64,000 bases of DNA from assembly GCF_024357955.1 (NCBI RefSeq), contig NZ_JANEYT010000017.1, forward strand, positions 1 through 64,000, in the 5' to 3' direction. The notes below the pieces were generated by a model. It saw only the letters and a list, made by a program, of their open reading frames with translations, had not been told where the DNA came from and searched no databases. The position numbers were made by a program, and so were the translations under genes. Below are positions 56,918-64,000 of this stretch, in pieces. Positions within the stretch are counted from its first letter, which is position 1; every line of letters begins with the position of its first letter. Source of the stretch: Photobacterium pectinilyticum. GTDB taxonomy: Bacteria > Pseudomonadota > Gammaproteobacteria > Enterobacterales > Vibrionaceae.

Positions 56918-58637
56918 ACGTTTTTTTGCCAAGGATATGCGTGCTGCGCTCACCCAAGTTAAGGAAGAGTTGGGTGCGGATGCGGTCATCATGTCGAATA
57001 AAAAGGTTACCGGTGGGGTGGAAATTGTTGCAGCGCTGGACAGTGAGGATCCTCGTGGCCAACTGTCATCAGCTGCCAGCAAAACCCGCGAAGAGCTCGC
57101 CGAACGGCTTGATAGTGCTAAGCGGCAGCTGGCGGATGATAAGGTTCAGCTGCAATCGCCATCAAGCCGGTTTGCCAAAGTGCTAAACAATTTTACCGGC
57201 CAGTCTGGTGATGCTGAGCAAGGCAGTGGTCAAGGCAATGAAGCCGACTCGTTGTCCGCGCTGTTGCAGCGCCAGTCCAAGCATTATGGTGACGAGCCGC
57301 GTTATGGCCGCCACGATGAGCCCCAGCAATCTGCCAGTCCGTCATATGGTGAACGCCGCTATGCTGCTGGCGGTGGCAGGGCACAAGAGTCACAGCGTCG
57401 CCAGCCGGAGTCTTATTTCAATGATCCTGCTGCTCGTCAGACACCAAGCCGGCATTCAAGCCATCAGGCAGGCCGTCAACAAGCGGGTCACCAACAAAGT
57501 CGCCACCAGCTCGATATCGGTGATTATCGTCGTCCGGCTGTTCCTCAGGCGGAACCTCTGCATGCCTCGCGCTCTGCAGGCCCGGCAGAGAGTCAATTAG
57601 AGTCACACCGCTCAGAGTCACGATTTGGTGCACCGAAACCGCCGAAAAATCGTTTAGATCCAAGTCGCTACGATCCCAAAGCGCGCAACCACAGTACCGG
57701 CGAAATCGATGCGATGCGCAATGAAATGGCCTCTATCCGTCGTCTGCTCGAACATCAAGTTTCTGGCCTAATGTGGCAGGAAATGGAACGTCGTGAGCCG
57801 ATGCGGGCAATGATGATCAAGCGGTTGGAAAAAATGGGGCTGTCGCAAGAGCTTGCTGATCAGCTAGCGTGCTATATCCCTGAAGATGTGCCGGCTAACG
57901 ATGCATGGCCAGCACTGCTGAATCTGCTTTCTGACCAGATTATTACCACCAAAGACAGTATTTTGGAAAGTGGTGGCGTGGTCGCGCTGCTTGGGCCAAC
58001 AGGTGTGGGGAAAACCACCACGATTGCCAAGTTGGCTGCACGGGCAGCGATGGAGTTTGGCCCTGACCAAATTGCCATGGTGACGACTGATACGTTCCGT
58101 ATCGGCGCCCATGAACAGCTGGCCACTTATGGACGAATTATGGGCTGTCCGGTCAGAGTGGCTAAAGATGCTGAGGAATTGGCCGATATATTACATCAGT
58201 TACGTCATCGTCGCCTGGTTCTGCTTGATACCGCAGGGATGGGACAACGTGATATTCGGCTATCGGAGCAACTTGATACCCTGATGCAAAACAGTGGGTC
58301 GCAGATCCGCAGCTACTTGGTGCTGCCTTCAACAGCACAGCGCCGGGTGTTGCATGAAACCATTGAACACTTCCGCCGTATTCCACTATCGGGCTGCGTA
58401 CTGACCAAGCTGGACGAATCACTGAGCTTGGGTGAGGTGATCAGCGTATCGATACAGCACGCACTACCCATTGCTTATCTTGCTGATGGGCAACGGGTAC
58501 CGGAAGACATTAAGGTCGCCACGGGGAACTATCTGGTTGCTCGGGCAAATGAATTACTTGAACAAGAGTTAAGCCAGCAAACCCACTTCTGGAGTAGCGA
58601 AAGCGCTGAGAACCAGGGGGCAGACTTTTATGACTGA
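56907..58637 (+). CDS. flhF: Flagellar GTPase FlhF (polar placement)
   Basis: SRP-type GTPase that sets polar flagellum site and number. N-terminal domain MKIKRFFAKDMRAALTQVKE. A long Gln/His/Arg/Ser-rich linker spans about residues 95-265. The NG domain has P-loop LLGPTGVGKTTTIAKLAAR (G at 363), TDTFRIGAHEQLATY, LLDTAGMGQRD and TKLDES. Starts with TTG behind GGAAGG, 6 bp spacing. 576 residues, long because of the linker. Confidence 0.95.
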   Translation: MKIKRFFAKDMRAALTQVKEELGADAVIMSNKKVTGGVEIVAALDSEDPRGQLSSAASKTREELAERLDSAKRQLADDKVQLQSPSSRFAKVLNNFTGQSGDAEQGSGQGNEADSLSALLQRQSKHYGDEPRYGRHDEPQQSASPSYGERRYAAGGGRAQESQRRQPESYFNDPAARQTPSRHSSHQAGRQQAGHQQSRHQLDIGDYRRPAVPQAEPLHASRSAGPAESQLESHRSESRFGAPKPPKNRLDPSRYDPKARNHSTGEIDAMRNEMASIRRLLEHQVSGLMWQEMERREPMRAMMIKRLEKMGLSQELADQLACYIPEDVPANDAWPALLNLLSDQIITTKDSILESGGVVALLGPTGVGKTTTIAKLAARAAMEFGPDQIAMVTTDTFRIGAHEQLATYGRIMGCPVRVAKDAEELADILHQLRHRRLVLLDTAGMGQRDIRLSEQLDTLMQNSGSQIRSYLVLPSTAQRRVLHETIEHFRRIPLSGCVLTKLDESLSLGEVISVSIQHALPIAYLADGQRVPEDIKVATGNYLVARANELLEQELSQQTHFWSSESAENQGADFYD

Positions 58638-59520
58638 GAACGCCATGTACGATCAAGCTAGCGGTTTACGCCGTATGACCCAGCTAACCTCAACCAAAGT
58701 GATTACCGTGACTGGCGGTAAGGGGGGCGTGGGGAAAACCAATGTGACCCTGAACATGGCGATTTCAATGGCTCGCCAGGGCAAACGGGTCATGGTACTC
58801 GATGCCGACCTCGGATTGGCGAATGTCGATGTCATGCTTGGCTTACGTACCGGCCGTAACTTATCACATGTGCTGGCAGGGGCGTGCGAGCTTAAAGATA
58901 TCATTGTCGAAGGCCCATACGGGGTGAAAATTGTCCCGGCCGCTTCCGGCACCCAGAATATGGCTGAACTGACTGCCGCCCAGCACATGGGGTTGATCCG
59001 GGCGTTCAGTACCCTTGAAGACGATATTGATGTGTTGCTGGTCGATACCGCAGCAGGCATTTCAGACATGGTACTCAGCTTTTCCCGCGCCGCTCAAGAT
59101 GTGGTGGTCGTGGTCTGTGATGAGCCAACGTCGATCACCGATGCCTACGCCATGATTAAGATCCTCAGCCGTGAATATGATGTTCAGCGCTTTAAAATAG
59201 TGGCTAACATGGTGCGCAGTTACCGAGAGGGTCGCGATCTGTTTATCAAGCTGACTCGGGTGGCTGAGCGTTTTTTGGATGCCAACCTCGAGCTGGTGGC
59301 ATGTATTCCACTTGATGATCGGGTTCGCCAGTCGGTGAAACGCCAGAAACTGGTGGTGGAAGCTTTCCCGCGCAGCCCGGCAGCATTGGCTCTGGGGGCT
59401 TTGGCCAACAAAGCGACTATGTGGCCGGTCCCGCAAAGCCCTGGTGGTCATCTGGAATTCTTCGTTGAAAGGTTGTTGGTCAATACCCGACACCCTCGGG
59501 AGGTGCCAGTCAGTGAATAA
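58630..59520 (+). CDS. flhG: Flagellar number regulator FlhG (MinD-like ATPase)
   Basis: ParA/MinD-family ATPase (also FleN) that limits polar flagella to one and restrains FlrA/FlhF. The N-terminal activation motif DQASGLR (residues 8-14) is the DQAxxLR signature for stimulating FlhF. The deviant Walker A GGKGGVGKT lies at 29-37, with VLDADLGLANVDVMLGL and LLVDTAAGISDMV following. 296 residues. It overlaps flhF by 8 bp and fliA by 8 bp. Confidence 0.96.
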   Translation: MTENAMYDQASGLRRMTQLTSTKVITVTGGKGGVGKTNVTLNMAISMARQGKRVMVLDADLGLANVDVMLGLRTGRNLSHVLAGACELKDIIVEGPYGVKIVPAASGTQNMAELTAAQHMGLIRAFSTLEDDIDVLLVDTAAGISDMVLSFSRAAQDVVVVVCDEPTSITDAYAMIKILSREYDVQRFKIVANMVRSYREGRDLFIKLTRVAERFLDANLELVACIPLDDRVRQSVKRQKLVVEAFPRSPAALALGALANKATMWPVPQSPGGHLEFFVERLLVNTRHPREVPVSE

Positions 59521-60235
59521 GGCATTAACCTATGGGCGTTACCAGCCGAGCCCGCAGGCTTTTATCGAACGTTACTCGTCATTGGTTAAGCGTATTGCCC
59601 ATCACCTTATGGGCCGCTTGCCGCCAAGCGTGATGTTGGAAGATCTCATTCAGGCGGGTATGATTGGCCTGCTTGAAGCTCAGAAAAACTACGACCCGAC
59701 CAAGGGGGCGAGTTTCGAAACCTTTGCCGGCATCCGCATTCGCGGGGCCATGCTGGATGATATCCGCCGCGGGGATTGGGTTCCTCGCTCTGTATACAAA
59801 AACAACCGACGTATTGCTGAAGCCATTTCGGCCCTTGAAGGTACTCTCGGCCGGGATCCCAATGATCAGGAAATTGCGGCATATCTCGAAATGACGCTAG
59901 AACAGTACCACCAAGCCTTAAATGATGTTAATTGTGGTCGTTTAGTGGGTATGGATGATCTAGGGGTTGCTGAAGACACCGTCGCAAATGAAGAATCGGT
60001 TGAAGAAAATCTTCCCTTTCAGGGGGTTGTAGATGATAATTTTCGTCAATCTTTGGCCGGAGCGATCAAAACCCTGCCTGAAAGAGAAGCATTAGTTTTG
60101 TCCCTGTACTACGACGAGGAGCTAAACCTCAAAGAGATAGGGGCGGTTATCGGGGTGAGTGAATCCCGAGTTTGCCAGATTCACAGTCAGGCGATGCAAC
60201 GTTTGCGGTCCAAGTTGACTGCGTGGACTTCGTAA
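59513..60235 (+). CDS. fliA: RNA polymerase sigma-28 factor FliA
   Basis: Sigma factor for late flagellar genes, inhibited by FlgM. Regions 2 (SLVKRIAHHLMGRLPPSVML, EDLIQAGMIGLLEAQKNY, FETFAGIRIRGAMLDDIR) and 4 (LNLKEIGAVIGVSESRVCQI) are clear. The GTG at 59513 gives MNKALTYGRYQ, the family start, with GGGAGG 8 bp upstream. 240 residues. Expected targets here: flgM, flgO and the flagellin. Confidence 0.97.
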   Translation: MNKALTYGRYQPSPQAFIERYSSLVKRIAHHLMGRLPPSVMLEDLIQAGMIGLLEAQKNYDPTKGASFETFAGIRIRGAMLDDIRRGDWVPRSVYKNNRRIAEAISALEGTLGRDPNDQEIAAYLEMTLEQYHQALNDVNCGRLVGMDDLGVAEDTVANEESVEENLPFQGVVDDNFRQSLAGAIKTLPEREALVLSLYYDEELNLKEIGAVIGVSESRVCQIHSQAMQRLRSKLTAWTS

Positions 60236-60276
60236 TAAACACACTATAAAACACTGATAATTCAGTGGGGGCAACT

Positions 60277-60660
60277 TTGAATAAAAACATGAAAATCCTC
60301 ATTGTTGATGATTTCTCAACAATGCGCCGAATCGTAAAGAATTTGCTGCGTGATCTGGGCTTCAACAATACCCAGGAGGCGGATGATGGATTGACTGCGC
60401 TACCGATGCTGAAAAAGGGCGGTTTTGACTTTGTCGTGACGGACTGGAACATGCCGGGCATGCAGGGTATTGATCTACTCAAGCATATCCGTGCCGATGC
60501 CGAACTCAAGCACCTGCCTGTGTTGATGATCACCGCGGAAGCCAAGCGTGAGCAGATCATTGAAGCTGCCCAAGCCGGTGTTAATGGCTATATCGTCAAG
60601 CCATTTACTGCCGCAACGCTAAAAGAGAAGCTTGATAAAATCTTCGAGCGTATGCAGTAA
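60277..60660 (+). CDS. cheY: Chemotaxis response regulator CheY
   Basis: Single-domain receiver that carries the signal from CheA to FliM. Acidic pocket [11 protein letters not shown], phospho-acceptor Asp56 in [12 protein letters not shown], switch Thr in [10 protein letters not shown], conserved Lys in [14 protein letters not shown] at 60277 has GGGGG 5 bp upstream and gives [12 protein letters not shown] (127 residues). GTG at 60265 (MGATLNKN) resembles the start I recall for V. cholerae CheY but has no ribosome site. Confidence 0.95.
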   Translation: MNKNMKILIVDDFSTMRRIVKNLLRDLGFNNTQEADDGLTALPMLKKGGFDFVVTDWNMPGMQGIDLLKHIRADAELKHLPVLMITAEAKREQIIEAAQAGVNGYIVKPFTAATLKEKLDKIFERMQ

Positions 60661-60694
60661 AGCACTTTTCGGGCATCAAAGGACAATAATAACA

Positions 60695-61414
60695 ATGATT
60701 ACACTCGAACAGGCGAAACAGCTTGTCAGTCTGCTTGAATCCAGCGATCAGGATGGCGCAAATACACTATTTACCCGTTTGGTGTCAGATAGTCGTGATC
60801 CCGTCTATGAAGAAGTGGGCAAGTTGACACGCCAACTTCATGATTCGTTGGCTAATTTCCGCCTTGATCCCCGTGTTACCGATTTAGCAAAAACGGAAAT
60901 CCCTGATGCACGCGACCGGTTGTCTTATGTGATAGACAAAACCGAGTCCGCCGCCAACAAAACCATGGACGCTGTCGATAGCATCCAACCAGTGGCAGAT
61001 CAGCTCGGGGATACCTTACAACAGGTTTATCCAAGATGGCAGCGCTTGATGGGTGGACAGATTGCCCTTAATGAATTTAAGTCGCTCTGCCACGATATCA
61101 GCGGGTTGCTCACTCAGGTCGAGAGTGATAGCACGATACTGCGTACCCAGTTGACTGAAATTCTCATGGCTCAGGACTTCCAGGATCTGACCGGCCAAAT
61201 CATTCGCAAGGTGATCGAGCTGGTTCATGAAGTTGAAGATCAATTGGTTGAAATTCTCAAAGCGTTTGGCATGGAACAAGAAGACCGAACCGACGCGCTG
61301 CGTGAAGAGCGGCTCCTTGTTCCTGAAGGGCCTATCGTCAACAGCGACAGTCGCGAGAATGTCATGTCCTCTCAGGATGACGTTGACGATCTGCTGTCGA
61401 GCCTAGGATTTTAA
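60695..61414 (+). CDS. cheZ: Chemotaxis phosphatase CheZ
   Basis: Dephosphorylates CheY-P. Long helical hairpin with the active-site region LMAQDFQDLTGQIIRKVIEL (family Asp/Gln pair). The acidic C-terminal tail DDVDDLLSSLGF is the CheY-tethering peptide. The ATG at 60695 gives MITLEQAKQLVSLL, 239 residues; GGA lies ahead. Immediately after cheY. Confidence 0.95.
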   Translation: MITLEQAKQLVSLLESSDQDGANTLFTRLVSDSRDPVYEEVGKLTRQLHDSLANFRLDPRVTDLAKTEIPDARDRLSYVIDKTESAANKTMDAVDSIQPVADQLGDTLQQVYPRWQRLMGGQIALNEFKSLCHDISGLLTQVESDSTILRTQLTEILMAQDFQDLTGQIIRKVIELVHEVEDQLVEILKAFGMEQEDRTDALREERLLVPEGPIVNSDSRENVMSSQDDVDDLLSSLGF

Positions 61415-61423
61415 GGGAACAAT

Positions 61424-63754
61424 ATGAGCTTTGATTTAGACGAAGATATCCTACAGGACTTTTTGATTGAAGCCGGGGAGATCCTCGAGCTGCTTTCGGA
61501 GCAGTTGGTTGAGTTAGAACGCAGTCCGGATGACTCGGAGCTACTCAATGCGATTTTCCGTGGCTTTCACACCGTAAAAGGTGGCGCAGGGTTCCTTTCC
61601 CTGACCGAGCTGGTAGACGCTTGCCATGGTGCCGAAAATATCTTTGATTTACTAAGAACGGGCAAGCGTAGCGTCACATCTGAGCTGATGGATGTGATCC
61701 TCGAAGCGTTGGATACCATTAACGTGATGTTTGCCCAGGTTCAGGAACGCGAGCCCGTCGAGCCGGCTGAGCCATCGCTGCTCGAAGCCCTGCACCGGTT
61801 CAGTCTACCGCCCTCAGAGCAAGAGTTGGCCATGGCCAGTGGCGGCCAGATGAGCGGCCCGGAGGCAATCGTTGACGTTGCTATCGAGTCAGCTATGGCT
61901 GCATCAAGTATGGCACCGGTAGCCGCTGTACCTGTCGATGAGCCCGCTGTCGCATCATCAGGTGATGTCGCCATTGCCGGTGATTCTGTTGATGATATTA
62001 CCCAGGATGAATTCGATCGCTTGCTTGACGAGCTACACGGAAAAGGGCGAGGCCCTTCTGATGTGGTAACCGTTCAAGAGGCGGCACCGGCTTCCCTTTC
62101 CCCTGTTGTAGACACTGATATCGTCAACCAAATTCAGTCTGAAAGTGGCGATATCACCGATGATGAATTTGAGCGTTTGCTCGATGAGTTGCACGGTGCC
62201 GGTAACGCGCCCGGAAGCAATAACTTCAGCTCGCCAGTGACGAATGAGCCTGTCAACCAAGTTCCAGTGTATCAAGCCCCTGTTAGTCAAGAGTCTGTTA
62301 GTCAAGCGTCTGTCAGTCCAGTGCCGGCGAGTTCAGCTCAAGGCATGAGCGGCAATGACGACTTGATGACCGATGATGAGTTTGAACGTCTGCTGGATGA
62401 ACTTCATGGCGTGGGCAAAGGGCCTTCCGAGGATGAGCTCGACATGGCCACCAAGTCGGTTGCCGACATGCTGGGTGATGGCATTACTCAAGGGCAACCT
62501 CACGTTTCGGCTCCCGCTCAGCCTCAAACACAGCCTGTGGCTGAGCGACGCGCTAAGCCTGCAGCTGGCAAAGAGAAGGCTAAAGCTGGCGATGCAACGG
62601 TGCGGGTTGATACCTCAACGCTCGATACCATTATGAATATGGTCGGTGAGCTAGTCTTGGTGCGTAACCGTTTGGTTAGCCTTGGCCTGAATACGAATGA
62701 CGAAGAGATGTCCAAAGCGGTTGCCAACCTGGATGTGGTCACTGCAGATCTGCAGGGTGCGGTAATGAAAACCCGGATGCAGCCAATCAAGAAAGTCTTC
62801 GGCCGTTTTCCTCGGGTGGTGCGTGACTTGGCGCGCAATCTCAATAAAGATATTGTGCTGGAAATGCGCGGCGAAGAGACCGATTTGGATAAAAATCTGG
62901 TTGAGGCGCTTGCCGATCCGTTGGTTCACTTGGTACGCAACTCGGTTGACCATGGTATTGAAATGCCAGCTATCCGTGAGAAAGCGGGTAAACCAAGGGT
63001 AGGGACGGTATTGCTGTCTGCTTCCCAAGAAGGCGACCATATCTTGCTGACCATTGAGGATGATGGCGGCGGTATGGATCCGGATAAGCTGCGTGGTATC
63101 GCTGTTGAGCGTGGTGTAATGGATGCCGATACGGCATCGCGCCTGACCGATAGCGAGTGTTATAACCTGATTTTTGCCCCTGGCTTCTCGACCAAAAAAG
63201 AGATCTCCGATATCTCTGGCCGCGGTGTCGGTATGGATGTGGTGAAAACCGGGATCACCCAGCTGAACGGTTCAATATCGATTGACTCAGCCCTGGGTAA
63301 AGGCACGCGGATTGATATCAAGGTTCCTCTGACGTTGGCGATACTGCCAACGCTGATGGTGGGTGTGGCTGAACAACCCTTTGCCCTTCCGCTGGCAAGC
63401 GTTAATGAGATCTTCCACCTTGATTTGCGCAAAACCAATACGGTCGATGGTCAGTTGACCATTATTGTGCGCGACAAGGCTATCCCACTCTTCTACTTAC
63501 AAGACTGGTTATCGGGCGCCGGTGTACAGCAGCGCGAGCGTGACCATGGCCATGTGGTGATTGTCCAGAACGGTCACCAGAGAATTGGCTTTGTGGTTGA
63601 TACCTTAATTGGCCAGGAAGAAGTGGTGATCAAGCCGTTAGATGAGTTGTTGCAAGGGACGCCGGGAATGGCGGGTGCGACGATTACCAGCGATGGTCAT
63701 ATTGCCTTGATCCTAGATGTCCCTAATCTGCTTAAGCACTACGCTAGCCGTTAA
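61424..63754 (+). CDS. cheA: Chemotaxis histidine kinase CheA
   Basis: Receptor-coupled kinase that phosphorylates CheY and CheB. P1 domain with His49 in GFHTVKGGAGFL. A long linker (about residues 130-395) replaces a classical P2 and holds three copies of DEFERLLDELHGxG (from 190, 242 and 312). Dimerisation and ATPase domains follow (LVHLVRNSVDHGIEMP, DDGGGMDP, SGRGVGMDVVKTGI), then a CheW-like P5 (about 640-776). 776 residues. GGGAA lies ahead of the ATG. Confidence 0.97.
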   Translation: MSFDLDEDILQDFLIEAGEILELLSEQLVELERSPDDSELLNAIFRGFHTVKGGAGFLSLTELVDACHGAENIFDLLRTGKRSVTSELMDVILEALDTINVMFAQVQEREPVEPAEPSLLEALHRFSLPPSEQELAMASGGQMSGPEAIVDVAIESAMAASSMAPVAAVPVDEPAVASSGDVAIAGDSVDDITQDEFDRLLDELHGKGRGPSDVVTVQEAAPASLSPVVDTDIVNQIQSESGDITDDEFERLLDELHGAGNAPGSNNFSSPVTNEPVNQVPVYQAPVSQESVSQASVSPVPASSAQGMSGNDDLMTDDEFERLLDELHGVGKGPSEDELDMATKSVADMLGDGITQGQPHVSAPAQPQTQPVAERRAKPAAGKEKAKAGDATVRVDTSTLDTIMNMVGELVLVRNRLVSLGLNTNDEEMSKAVANLDVVTADLQGAVMKTRMQPIKKVFGRFPRVVRDLARNLNKDIVLEMRGEETDLDKNLVEALADPLVHLVRNSVDHGIEMPAIREKAGKPRVGTVLLSASQEGDHILLTIEDDGGGMDPDKLRGIAVERGVMDADTASRLTDSECYNLIFAPGFSTKKEISDISGRGVGMDVVKTGITQLNGSISIDSALGKGTRIDIKVPLTLAILPTLMVGVAEQPFALPLASVNEIFHLDLRKTNTVDGQLTIIVRDKAIPLFYLQDWLSGAGVQQRERDHGHVVIVQNGHQRIGFVVDTLIGQEEVVIKPLDELLQGTPGMAGATITSDGHIALILDVPNLLKHYASR

Positions 63755-63773
63755 TCAAACAATAATAAGGCCA

Positions 63774-63802
63774 AATGGCTTCCCTATTCATGGGAAGCCA
63801 TT
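63774..63802. other. Hairpin between cheA and cheB
   Basis: AATGGCTTCCC pairs perfectly with GGGAAGCCATT around a 7-base loop. There is no T tract, so more likely an mRNA-stability or partial attenuation element than a full terminator. Confidence 0.5.
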
Positions 63803-63871
63803 GCCGTTAAACAAACTCATAGAAAGCCTGTTCAAAGGCGCAAAGTTTGTCATCTACAGGATAAAATTAAC

Positions 63872-64000
63872 ATGGCAGTAAAAGTATTGGTGGTGGATGA
63901 TTCAAGCTTTTTCCGCCGGCGCGTGAGTGAAATTCTCAATGCTGATCCAAGGTTGGAAGTGGTCGGCAATGCAATCAACGGCAAGGAAGCGGTTGAGATG
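63872..64000 (+). CDS. cheB: Chemotaxis methylesterase CheB (5' part only)
   Basis: The first 43 codons are visible and run off the window: [20 protein letters not shown], then [20 protein letters not shown]. This is the receiver domain start of CheB, and CheB follows cheA in vibrio clusters. The methylesterase domain would lie beyond 64000. Confidence 0.88.
   Translation, partial: MAVKVLVVDDSSFFRRRVSEILNADPRLEVVGNAINGKEAVEM

Noticed and set aside
59444-59512. N-terminal extension of fliA inside flhG
   Set aside because: GTG at 59513 has GGGAGG at the right distance and gives the known FliA N-terminus.
60632-60694. N-terminal extension of cheZ inside cheY
   Set aside because: The extra residues are a shadow of cheY; ATG at 60695 gives the CheZ start.

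Overview
The window looks like chromosome 1 of a member of the Vibrionaceae, most likely Photobacterium or a close relative; this is inferred from protein content and gene order, not from a database search. The left third is ordinary Vibrionaceae housekeeping: an IS630-type transposase remnant at the left edge, then crr-ptsI-ptsH (PTS), cysK and cysZ (sulfur assimilation), zipA (division), ligA (NAD-dependent DNA ligase), a general porin, a DUF2057/UPF0319 protein, a small secreted protein, gltX, and the tRNA-Ala(GGC) and tRNA-Arg(CCT) genes with a MITE-like repeat between them.

From about 14.6 kb to the right edge the window is one almost uninterrupted polar (sheathed-type) flagellum and chemotaxis cluster. 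It holds flgT / flgOP / flgNMA / cheV-cheR / flgBCDE / flgFGHIJ / flgKL / one flagellin / flaG / fliD-flaI-fliS / flrA / flrBC / fliEFGHIJ / fliKLMNOPQR-flhB / flhA-flhF-flhG-fliA-cheY-cheZ-cheA-cheB (cheB is cut by the window end). FlgT/O/P (H-ring and outer-membrane factors), FlhF/FlhG (polar number and placement) and FlrA/FlrB/FlrC (the polar flagellar hierarchy) mark a Vibrio-type polar flagellum. The hook, filament, export and chemotaxis blocks are contiguous here and only one flagellin gene is visible, unlike multi-flagellin Vibrio loci.

Promoters read by eye fit the known four-tier hierarchy. Sigma-54 (-24/-12) sites lie ahead of flgB, flgF, flgK, fliD, flrB, fliK and flhA. Sigma-28 sites with an exact 11-bp spacer lie ahead of flgM, flgO and the flagellin. 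A weaker sigma-28-like site lies ahead of flrA, the master regulator.

The most unusual points are: (i) the same heptanucleotide tandem repeat (ATCGCCC, six perfect copies each) ending about 26-30 bp upstream of two different flagellar promoters (flgB sigma-54 and flagellin sigma-28), a candidate slippage-variable control element; (ii) three copies of a DDEFERLLDELHGxG motif in the CheA linker, probably a polar-anchoring region; (iii) a 30-codon open frame bridging flhA and flhF; (iv) an uncharacterised small ORF inside an AT-rich gap between flgJ and flgK; (v) an NPEH rather than NPTH cleavage motif in FlhB; (vi) MITE-like copies related to the end of the IS630 remnant.
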